Origin: Eunapius fragilis
Taxonomy: Eukaryota > Porifera > Demospongiae > Spongillida > Spongillidae
Direction of reading: 5' to 3'
Assembly (NCBI GenBank): GCA_963681505.1
Contig: OY811983.1
Location: forward strand, 6,956,627 to 7,020,626
Length of the DNA: 64,000 nucleotides
The translations under genes and the position numbers were made by a program. The notes beneath the pieces are model-generated. The model worked only from the letters and a program-made list of their open reading frames with translations. It did no database searches and was not told the DNA's origin. This document shows positions 47,619 through 64,000 of the stretch, piece by piece (the first letter of the stretch is position 1; each line of letters begins with the position of its first letter).

Positions 47619-50295
47619 ACCACAGCGTCAGAGCGGTCGTTACAAGACTGGCATGTGTCCTAACATGCTGAAGCTGGGAGAGTGCTCCAGGGGGTCAAAG
47701 TGCACATATGCCCACACCGAGGAAGAGAAGGATCACTACCGCAGCATCTCCACCAGGAATAAGACTAAGCCTCACGCGGGAGATATTGTCCCATCCCTGA
47801 AGCCTGCAGTGGGCCACACCCCATTGCCTGCCGTAATGCCAAGCTTAGGCTCTTTCTCAAGTGACCCAAGTGGTGAGGAGTCCCCTTACTCCTCGCTGGA
47901 TAGCACACAGGGGCTCAGTGGTGTACCTGTGAGCACAGGATTAACCATTCAGGATCACAGTACGTTGAAGTAACAAAGATTTGAAGGTTTAAGCATGTTC
48001 GCTGTTTCCCTCTCTTCTACCACATTTCCATACCTCCTCCCTACTCCCTTCCTCCTCCCTCTCATCCCTCCTCCCACTCTCTCGTCCCTCCTCCCACTCC
48101 CTCATCCCTCCTCCCACTCCCTCATCTCTCCTCCCACTCCCTCTCGTCCCTCCTCCCACTCCCTCTCATCCTTCCTCCCACTTCCTCTCCTCCCTCTCCT
48201 CTCTACTCCCTTCCTCCTCCCTCCTCCCACTCCCTCCCCTAGATCCACCATTGCCCTCCAGACCATTATTGGACCGCTCTGATGTCATTCAAAGGGTTCC
48301 TCCATTTAACCCTGCTGAAACAGGTCGTCTGTATGGCAGTCAGCAGGCTGGGTACTACTCACCCACCAGAGCTGTCATGTTCAATGGAATGCCACCTGCT
48401 GGAGGCCCCCATGATGAGTTCCCCACTGGGTACATGGGTCAGTATGGCCACACCCACCAGAGCAGCTATTCACAACGAGTATTTGATCTCCCCATCACCA
48501 TGGCAACCAGAGGGAGAGAGGGTTATAGTGGTCATCAGGTGAGTCAAACCTTAGAGTACAAGTAAATGCTCTCCCTGTCTTTAACTTCCCCCTCCATGTA
48601 TCCCACCTTTACTGATTATCCACTTCAATGTTCCATGTCCCACTCATGCTCCATGTACCCATGCTCCATGTACTCATGCTCCATGTACTCATTCTCCATG
48701 TACTCATTCTCCATGTACTCATTCTCCATGTACCCATGCTCCATGTACTCATTCTCCATGTACAGTACCAGCTCGGTCATAGAGAAATTTCGCAGCTGGA
48801 TCATAGAGAAAATAAAGCGTATACATTGGGACTAAGCCAACTATTAGTTTTCATGGTGGTTGCTATGAACACTGATGGTTTCTTTAGTTACCAATGTGTA
48901 TACGCTTTATTTTCTCTATGATCAAGCTGCGAATTTTCTCTATGATCGAGCCGGTACTGTACACATGCTCCATGTACACATGTACACATGCTCCATGTAC
49001 ACATGTACTCATTCTCCATGTAGTCATGCTCCATGTACTTATTCTCCATATCCCACTTTCTCTCTGTGTCCACACACTCGTGCATCCAATAACCTCAGAC
49101 CGCACCCACATCATTTAACATGCAGGCTGAAGTGGAAGCCGCCAGACGTCAGAACAAGCTGACTGAAACTTCTGAGCAGACACTGTCAGGTGTTGGCCCC
49201 CATGCTTACCCAGGGGTGGATGGTGGTGGTCATGCCTACCCAGGTGTGGGTGGTGGTGATGGTCATGCCTATCCAGGTGTGGGTGGCCCCTATGCTTATC
49301 CCAGGGGTGGGAGTGGCCTCTATGTCACCCCTGGTGCAGGAGGGGATGGCCACCAGGAGCCACCTTACTACCAACACCGTACCACCTGGGACACTCCAGT
49401 CATAGTTGCCAGGGGCTACGCACACCCACCCCCCGGTGCGTGGGGGGATGGCACCTCAAGTGGGTCGAGCCTGTCGTCTAGTAGCAGCCTAGGAATGTCT
49501 GGTCCCCAGTGCCTGGAAAGCCCCTACAGTCAAAGCCAATATCACAGGGATGTTCCAATGGGCCAGTACGATCCCCAGGGCCACGCCCACAATATGGCAG
49601 GACGTGTGATGTTGGATGGCAAGGCTGACTGCGACGTTGAGTTCAGCAACATTACATCATCTCATGCCCTGCCCATCACCACGACAACCTCCACACAGCT
49701 GTCCTCTTCCATTCCCACCTGCGAGCAGTCCAACATAATTAGGTCTGGGTCAGGTTCCAGAGCTAGCCATGGGTTGGGTTCCAGTGCTAGCCATGATTCG
49801 GGTTCCATCCCTGGCCAGGGGTCATCAGAGGGGCCCGCCCTCCCAAGCAACATAGAGGAGTTACAAGAGCGAGTGAGGGCTCTGGAGCTGAAGTTGAGAG
49901 AGAAGGAGGTGGCCACTAGCGAGGTCCATCGCCAAATGGACACATGCTACCCTGCTGCAATGGGCACCTCCAACTACAGATACCTTCCTCCTCCCCCCTC
50001 CCCGCTGGTACCCCCGTACCGTGGGGGTCCTGAGGTGACGTTCCCGCAGCATGACTTGGACGGTCCCTACCTGTCGCCACCTTATACCGACTACATGAGG
50101 CCTGTGGGAGGGGCCAGTCAGCACCATCCTGTGGGAGGGGCCAGCCATCACCATCCGTATGCTCCACAGTCCCAGTGGAGGGAGGTTTACTACCCTAGCC
50201 AGGTGTCAAGGGGATTGCCTGCCACCCCTACTGGCTACCACCACACCTCACCACAGAACACATTCCTTCTGGATCAATCTGTACCCTCCATAGAG
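44708..50295 (+). CDS. RC3H: Roquin (RC3H), RING/ROQ/CCCH mRNA-decay protein; 3' end lost at gap
   Basis: Eight exons in phase: 44708-45532, 45617-45664, 45873-46025, 47048-47189, 47405-47493, 47626-47959, 48243-48538 and 49126-50295, encoding 1,019 residues and still open at the last donor. The RING is CSVCTNRY to [21 protein letters not shown], with the Asp ligand typical of Roquins. The ROQ domain, which binds stem-loop RNA, includes [10 protein letters not shown] and [20 protein letters not shown]. Helical segments are [20 protein letters not shown] and MQSIIDK. The CCCH finger is [20 protein letters not shown]. The tail is Pro/Gly/Tyr-rich with a HAYPGVGGG repeat and a late coiled coil. 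It should bind constitutive decay elements and recruit CCR4-NOT. A Ser/Thr-rich insert separates RING and ROQ. Confidence 0.95.
46200..46412. repeat. ~29-bp repeat, ~7 copies
   Basis: Units of tcaactggtcctatccacac plus a short (CA)n, in Roquin intron 3. Confidence 0.93.
47192..47341. repeat. TG-rich microsatellite at a Roquin donor
   Basis: Imperfect gtgtgtgtatg repeats beginning directly at the donor GTATGT of Roquin exon 4. Confidence 0.93.
47535..47617. repeat. (CA)n microsatellite
   Basis: Near-perfect CA run just before the acceptor of the CCCH-finger exon of Roquin. Confidence 0.95.
48010..48240. repeat. CT-rich tract
   Basis: Repeats of ccctcctcccactccctcat fill the Roquin intron 6 pyrimidine tract up to the acceptor. 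Confidence 0.85.
48650..49045. repeat. ~15-bp ctccatgtactcatt array interrupted by a MITE
   Basis: The array occupies 48650-48760 and resumes at about 48962-49045. The transposon copy at 48763-48959 lies between, apparently inserted into one unit at a TA. Confidence 0.88.
48763..48959. mobile_element. Tc1/mariner-like MITE, copy 2
   Basis: A 197-base element flanked by TA (48761-48762 and 48960-48961), starting CAGTACC and ending GGTACTG. Terminal inverted repeats of about 70 bases flank the same central segment as copy 1, with only a few substitutions. It sits inside a minisatellite in Roquin intron 7. Confidence 0.92.
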
Positions 50296-50341
50296 GTGAG
50301 TGCTTGGGTACTGACAGGGGCCACAAGTTTTTTTTTTTTTT

Positions 50342-50541
50342 NNNNNNNNNNNNNNNNNNNNNNNNNNNNNNNNNNNNNNNNNNNNNNNNNNNNNNNNNNN
50401 NNNNNNNNNNNNNNNNNNNNNNNNNNNNNNNNNNNNNNNNNNNNNNNNNNNNNNNNNNNNNNNNNNNNNNNNNNNNNNNNNNNNNNNNNNNNNNNNNNNN
50501 NNNNNNNNNNNNNNNNNNNNNNNNNNNNNNNNNNNNNNNNN
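50342..50541. other. Assembly gap (200 N)
   Basis: A run of 200 Ns preceded by a T homopolymer. The round size suggests a placeholder of unknown true length. It removes the Roquin 3' end and the HENMT1 C-terminal end. Confidence 0.99.
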
Positions 50542-52836
50542 CACAGATGGGCAGAGCTCGCTGACTTTTCGATATGCAAGCAGTTTGTCAAGAGGGATAA
50601 GGATTGCCGCATCACCCTCACCATCCTCATCACCATCTCCTTCACCTCTCATCTGCTTCAACCTCTCCAGCACCCGAAGGTAGTACCTGACCTCCACAGC
50701 CAGCCTCTCCATGTTGGTCAGGGTGGGGCTGAAGGGATGGGAGGCCTCTGCGACCTTTTGTACACATAAGGACACACACATTAAGACCAAGGAGGACCCT
50801 GGGACATGGTATTGTATGTCTTTAACAAATGCAAAACTATTATTAGCCAATGGCCCCACAACAACACGTGATCACATGCCTGTGCGTGTCTCCTAGCAAC
50901 TCGCCAGAGGTGGATCCAGAGGGGGGGGGGGAAACTAGGGAATTCCCCCCCCCCCCTCCCGGTGCTGGGCTGACCTTAATAATATTTATTCGCTACAGAG
51001 TCCTATTGTACCCCTACCATAGACTCAATTAATGCGCGTATGTGTCAATTATGCTATGTTTTGTGACTTAAAAAGTGCAAAAGTTGCAAAGCAGCTAGGG
51101 CAGAGCCCCAGACCCTGATGGGGGAGCTTACAGCACTCCCCCTGGGGGGGAGGGGGGGGGGGGGAGGCGTGTCCCTTGCTTATCATTTCCCCCCCCCCTA
51201 CCCTCCCCCTCGCTCCAAAATCCTAGATCCGCCCCTGCTCACCAGTGTGTATGGATGTCCAATGGTGTTACTCACTGTTAGATCTGACACTGCACCTTAA
51301 ATGGATCAAAATAAATACTGTACCACCTATAACAACAGATCTCTAAACAGATCATTTATGGTCATACAATAACCACCAACCTTCCCCATCAATTCTCCAT
51401 ATCACAGGGAAAAGTTAGAAACATCAAGAGTGGGAATTTATGAATTCACAGCCAGCAATCCTAGATTTTGTTCAATGAATCCAGGATGGTTATAAGGCTT
51501 TTCCATGCTGGGTACTCAATTTCAGGCTGGGTAAACCTTGAACACACTTGGGTGTTTGAAACCACCCTGGATTTTGTTCACCAAACCCACCTTGGACGTT
51601 TGTACCTTTCTACCCTGTGGCATGATCACACCCGTAGCCTTACTGCATCTTGTAAATGTAGCCATTTGAGAACAGCAGCCTAGCCCCTCACTGCCAACAG
51701 GTGGGCTGCCCACACCACTCAACTCAACTGTGTACTGGAACCGGGTACAGATGTCCTCACACCTTGTGGTTCATATGTGGATAGTGTGTGTGTATGTGTG
51801 TGGATGTGTGTATGATGTGTATGTGGCGTGTGTGCATGTGTGTGTGTGGATGTGTGTGATGTATGTGGTGTGTGTGTATGTGTGTGTATATGTGTATTTG
51901 TGTGGTTTACTTTCTGATGCCCACTCCATATAAGGCTTACCACTTCTGGAACTCCCCCCTGTTCCACTCAAACTTATGGTCGTAATGCCTGTACTTGGTG
52001 CAACTTGGGAAGAGTACATTGAATTCAGAATTGGGTGTAGTGATAAGTACAATGCGAGGTTGTAGTGTGCCGAAGACAGCAGAGGGTACCTGTGTGAGTA
52101 CATCATCTTCCAAGTGTTCCACACTAGGAGCAGAAAGAAGGGGGGAGGGGGTAATCCACTGTGCAATTCTCTTCCCCACCTGTCACAGCCACTCACACTT
52201 CTAAGCAGATAAAGAGGTCAAAGGCATGTAACCTGGCATCTGGTTGAGCAATGGACCCTGTGGGGAAGGAGGAGGTGATGTTCATTGAAGGGGGGAGGGT
52301 TCATTGGAGGCAAGGAGGATTCAATTGGGGGTAAGGAAGGGGTTAAAAGCAACCTTTCATCAGCTTCACACTTAAAGGGTTTGGTCGTGGATAAAGGTAG
52401 TCTGTTGTGAGTGGCTCAATCAGGTGCTGTCTCTCCTTCAGCAGCCCCTCATCAAGGTCCACTCCCACCAGTTCCTCAATACAGCATTCTTTGCACAGCG
52501 TTTTAATTAGTTTGCATTCAGCGCAGCCCATATCGATGACCTGGGGACGAGATGCTAAGTCTTCTTGCACCACTTAACCACACACACACACACCCAATGC
52601 CAATTTTTAACTACAAACGCTGCCTATTTTGTTGGGCAGAGCAGTTGTACATAACAATGATCCCCTTTTCTTTATCCATTTCCCCTCCTCGACCACTGAT
52701 ATACCCTTTTGGGCGTCACTGCTCTGACTAAATCCAGCACAGCTGCATATCGTTGTCGATATAATGGAGGACTGAACTTAGGTCCGCCTAGGGCACCTTC
52801 ATTTTCACTACGTACTTCTAATACCGCCGTCGTCAT
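50542..52836 (-). CDS. HENMT1: HENMT1, small-RNA 2'-O-methyltransferase (3' end in gap)
   Basis: Six exons in phase: 52836-52705, 52540-52354, 52257-52197, 52123-51941, 51762-51606 and 50754 into the gap at 50542. The start is ATG 52836 (MTTAVLEV); an upstream in-frame ATG at 52917 is possible. Motifs are FSPPLYRQRY, the SAM-binding VIDMGCAECK, IEELVGVDLDEGLL, the metal-binding set ICLEVVEHLEDD with a later HKFEW, VLITTPNSEFN, and GLGCCSQMATF. The last visible exon carries ILIPLDKLLAYRKVSELCPS, matching the conserved HENMT1 tail. The enzyme methylates the 3' ribose of piRNAs, protecting them and supporting transposon silencing. About the last 50 residues are missing in the gap. Confidence 0.95.
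50905..51237. mobile_element. Candidate non-autonomous DNA element (hAT-like termini)
   Basis: The left end reads cagaggtggatccag and the reverse complement of the right end reads caggggcggatctag, an imperfect ~15-base terminal inverted repeat beginning CAG. The interior has G and C runs but no ORF. No clean 8-base target duplication is visible. It lies in HENMT1 intron 5. Confidence 0.5.
51782..51905. repeat. TG-rich microsatellite
   Basis: Imperfect (TG)n with ggatgtgtgtatg variants in HENMT1 intron 4. Confidence 0.9.
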
Positions 52837-53313
52837 GTGGATCACGTGACAACGTGTAGGAATTTTTACATGTAAGGGGTGGGGTTGCGATGCTTCAAAA
52901 ATAAGGACAGGGTACATGTACTGTACTGGCCATTGGAGCCTGGGGCTCCGCCCCAGAAGCCAACACTTTCACAAGGAAATGTTTTCATTGCGGGTGACTT
53001 AATAACACGAATAACAATGGACAATACACGTACGTCTTGGAGTTTTATTTCCCCGAAGTTCAAAGCAGCATCATACCTTGCCAGGTACCGGCGCCTTGCC
53101 CTGTTGTGATCAAGCCAGATTGAAAGGAATAAACTTCACCTAGGCCCCATGCCACCATCTTGAACATCCAGGAGGGATGGTTCCTTACCATACAGCAACG
53201 TATAAAAAAGTGATTGAACATCCTGCCTTGATACCATGGCTCTGATAATGAAACAGCTGCGGAGCCACAGAAACGGTCTTGAATAAAACTGGAAATTTTT
53301 TAACCACCATTAT
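52837..53313. other. HENMT1 promoter / PEX2 3' region
   Basis: An E-box in the context atCACGTGac lies at 52843-52848, just upstream of the HENMT1 start. On the minus strand an AATAAA (plus-strand TTTATT at 53044-53049) may end PEX2 transcripts. A perfect hairpin, ctggggctccgccccag, occurs near 52936-52952. No coding exon is supported. Confidence 0.5.
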
Positions 53314-54177
53314 TTAAGAATCGGGAAGTCTCGCAGGAATACTCTCTTCCACTGCACTACCACAAGCGCAGCAAGGAAACGAGACATCTGCTATGCAGTT
53401 CGCCGTGATACAGTAATAGCAGTAGACATGTCCGCAATTTGTGACGTAAGGCAACGTGGGCATGGATTCACAGAACTGACAAGTAAGGAAATCCTTTGTT
53501 TGTAACATGCGGGGCTCGGTTTCAATGCGAGGCGGAGCCAAGTTATTCCACGTACGACGAAGCCAGTTTCGTATTGCAAACGAGTTGAACTGGGGGAGCA
53601 CGTTGAACATAAACTCCGCAAAGCCGTGCCACAAGATTTCCCTGTTCATAAAGTCATAGCTCGTTTGACGCAAGGTTTGTCGACGGTCCGGTACCGATGT
53701 GATTCCAAGCACCCTGTCTTGAAAAGTGGGAAAGTGTCCCTTTAATAGAAAGTCGAAAAAGTTGCAAATCGTTGCGATTTTTACAATAACCGTCAACCTG
53801 GACAAGGTCTTCTGTACAACCGACGCACTCACGTGAGGCAGTACTGACAATAGCATGTCCGTGCGGTCTTGCAACCACTGCGCAACCACCATCAGAAAGA
53901 AGAGAGAAAATTTATGACCACTTCTAAGAGGAACGAACTTATTGCCAGCTTGTGAGTACTTTAAGCCCAGCATTTTCTGTCCGAAAGTGCGACCGGTTGC
54001 ATGAACGGAATTCTTCCACAAATACCATCTGAGGAGCAGTTTGAGCTCGGGAGTGAGCCGCGATATCGTAAATAGCTTGACTGAGCCGATGAACTGGCTT
54101 TGCAAGCTGTCTGTCAGCTCCGCATCCAGCTCGACAGCATCGAGCTGACTAACCCGCAGTACTATTTCATCTGCCAT
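53314..54177 (-). CDS. PEX2: PEX2, peroxisomal RING ubiquitin ligase
   Basis: A single-exon ORF of 287 residues, close to the usual ~305. The start MADEIVLRVSQLDAVELDAE fits peroxin-2, followed by the Pex2/Pex12 N-terminal membrane domain (residues ~20-215; WYLWKNS, GLKYSQ, LLKGHFPTF) with hydrophobic helices. A C-terminal RING spans ~236-275: CQFCESMPTLPYVTNCGHVYCYYC then CCACG. The protein forms, with PEX10 and PEX12, the peroxisomal membrane ligase that monoubiquitinates the import receptor PEX5 for recycling. The gene is intronless in its CDS, unlike its neighbours, which is also common for PEX2 coding regions in other animals. It is divergent from PRRC2. Confidence 0.95.
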   Translation of the reverse strand: MADEIVLRVSQLDAVELDAELTDSLQSQFIGSVKLFTISRLTPELKLLLRWYLWKNSVHATGRTFGQKMLGLKYSQAGNKFVPLRSGHKFSLFFLMVVAQWLQDRTDMLLSVLPHVSASVVQKTLSRLTVIVKIATICNFFDFLLKGHFPTFQDRVLGITSVPDRRQTLRQTSYDFMNREILWHGFAEFMFNVLPQFNSFAIRNWLRRTWNNLAPPRIETEPRMLQTKDFLTCQFCESMPTLPYVTNCGHVYCYYCITANCIADVSFPCCACGSAVEESIPARLPDS

Positions 54178-54550
54178 TTGATTTACACGAGATGTTCTAA
54201 TTTCACGTGACTTTGGTACTCAAAGTAAAAAAAATCGTGTGATTTCGCGGCCTTTTTTTCTGTTTTAACCTTTTAGCGACCATTATTGGCGGCCACATCT
54301 GGGCCCTTTTTTTCGACAATAACATCCAATCGCATCAACTCGTCTGTGTATCCAAGAACACCGGACAGCGGCGAGAGAGACAAGGGAACCACTTCTGTTG
54401 CTTACTTAATACATGAGGTACGTTATGTCCGTAACACAACAGTTTGTGTTAGGATCCATAGTTGTGCCGCTGTTTTAGGATACGGTTAACTTCATTAGGT
54501 TGTACCCTGGCCCCACATTTGCTGACTGCTTTGATGAGTTCTAAGTTAAA
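54178..54550. promoter_or_regulatory. Divergent promoter, PEX2 / PRRC2
   Basis: 373 bases separate the two starts. An E-box in the context ttCACGTGac lies at 54204-54209, close to the PEX2 start. No TATA box is evident. Confidence 0.5.
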
Positions 54551-63838
<9,288 letters not shown>

Positions 63839-64000
63839 GAGACTAATTGTTATCTTTAAACTATTTGTGCAGTAAAGAAATTATTTGTTTTACGTTGGCT
63901 ATTCAAAGACTGGGGTGGGTGTGATCTGCTTTGCTGGTACAACAAATCATTAACAGATAATTCAACACTGAAAAAAAAAATTGTTTAGCTAGTTGCACTA
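63839..64000. other. PRRC2 3' UTR
   Basis: AT-rich sequence after the TGA with an A run at 63971-63980. No canonical AATAAA is seen before the window ends. Confidence 0.6.

Noticed and set aside
52866-53063. 65-codon minus-strand ORF between HENMT1 and PEX2
   Set aside because: It overlaps a GC hairpin and promoter-like sequence, has no recognisable motif, and lies in the expected UTR/promoter space.

Overview
The window looks like a gene-dense stretch of an animal nuclear genome. Every protein gene except PEX2 can be built from exons joined at GT-AG introns with consistent reading phase. The set includes genes typical of animals: PKN, Roquin, TMTC, PRRC2 and HENMT1, the last being a piRNA-pathway enzyme. 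Roquin and PKN look like single-copy invertebrate-type genes. Compact introns, very short intergenic gaps and abundant minisatellites would suit an early-branching metazoan such as a sponge, but that placement is an inference and no taxon-specific marker was identified. No bacterial operon, CRISPR array or rRNA/tRNA gene was seen. A 200-N assembly gap sits at 50342-50541.

Layout, left to right: TMEM115 3' end (+, 12-688); a coiled-coil, weakly AKNA-like gene (+, 1023-6011); an unrecognised Ser/Pro-rich putative nuclear protein (-, 6378-7589); a Spinster-like MFS transporter (+, 9257-12758); protein kinase N (-, 13017-31686, 21 coding exons, with introns full of tandem repeats); a repeat-rich intergenic region (31687-36230); HMCES/SRAP (-, 36231-37450), head to head with TMTC (+, 37555-40558); JMJD4 (-, 40618-43750), convergent with TMTC and divergent from Roquin/RC3H (+, 44708 to the gap); HENMT1 (-, gap to 52836); PEX2 (-, 53314-54177), divergent from PRRC2/BAT2 (+, 54551-63838).

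The genes are unrelated housekeeping and regulatory functions, not a pathway cluster: Golgi membrane protein, lipid-type transporter, Rho-effector kinase, abasic-site DNA-protein crosslinking, O-mannosylation, 2-oxoglutarate hydroxylation, mRNA decay, small-RNA 3' methylation, peroxisome import and RNA-granule translation factor. Neighbours alternate between divergent and convergent with short spacers, so several pairs probably share promoters or overlap at their 3' ends.

The most unusual content is the tandem-repeat landscape. Most long PKN introns hold a different minisatellite, and several start at the 5' splice donor. One array of about 68 copies consists of alternating inverted repeats that could fold into a regular train of hairpins. 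Two copies of a Tc1/mariner-like MITE with TA duplications and one possible hAT-like element were also identified.
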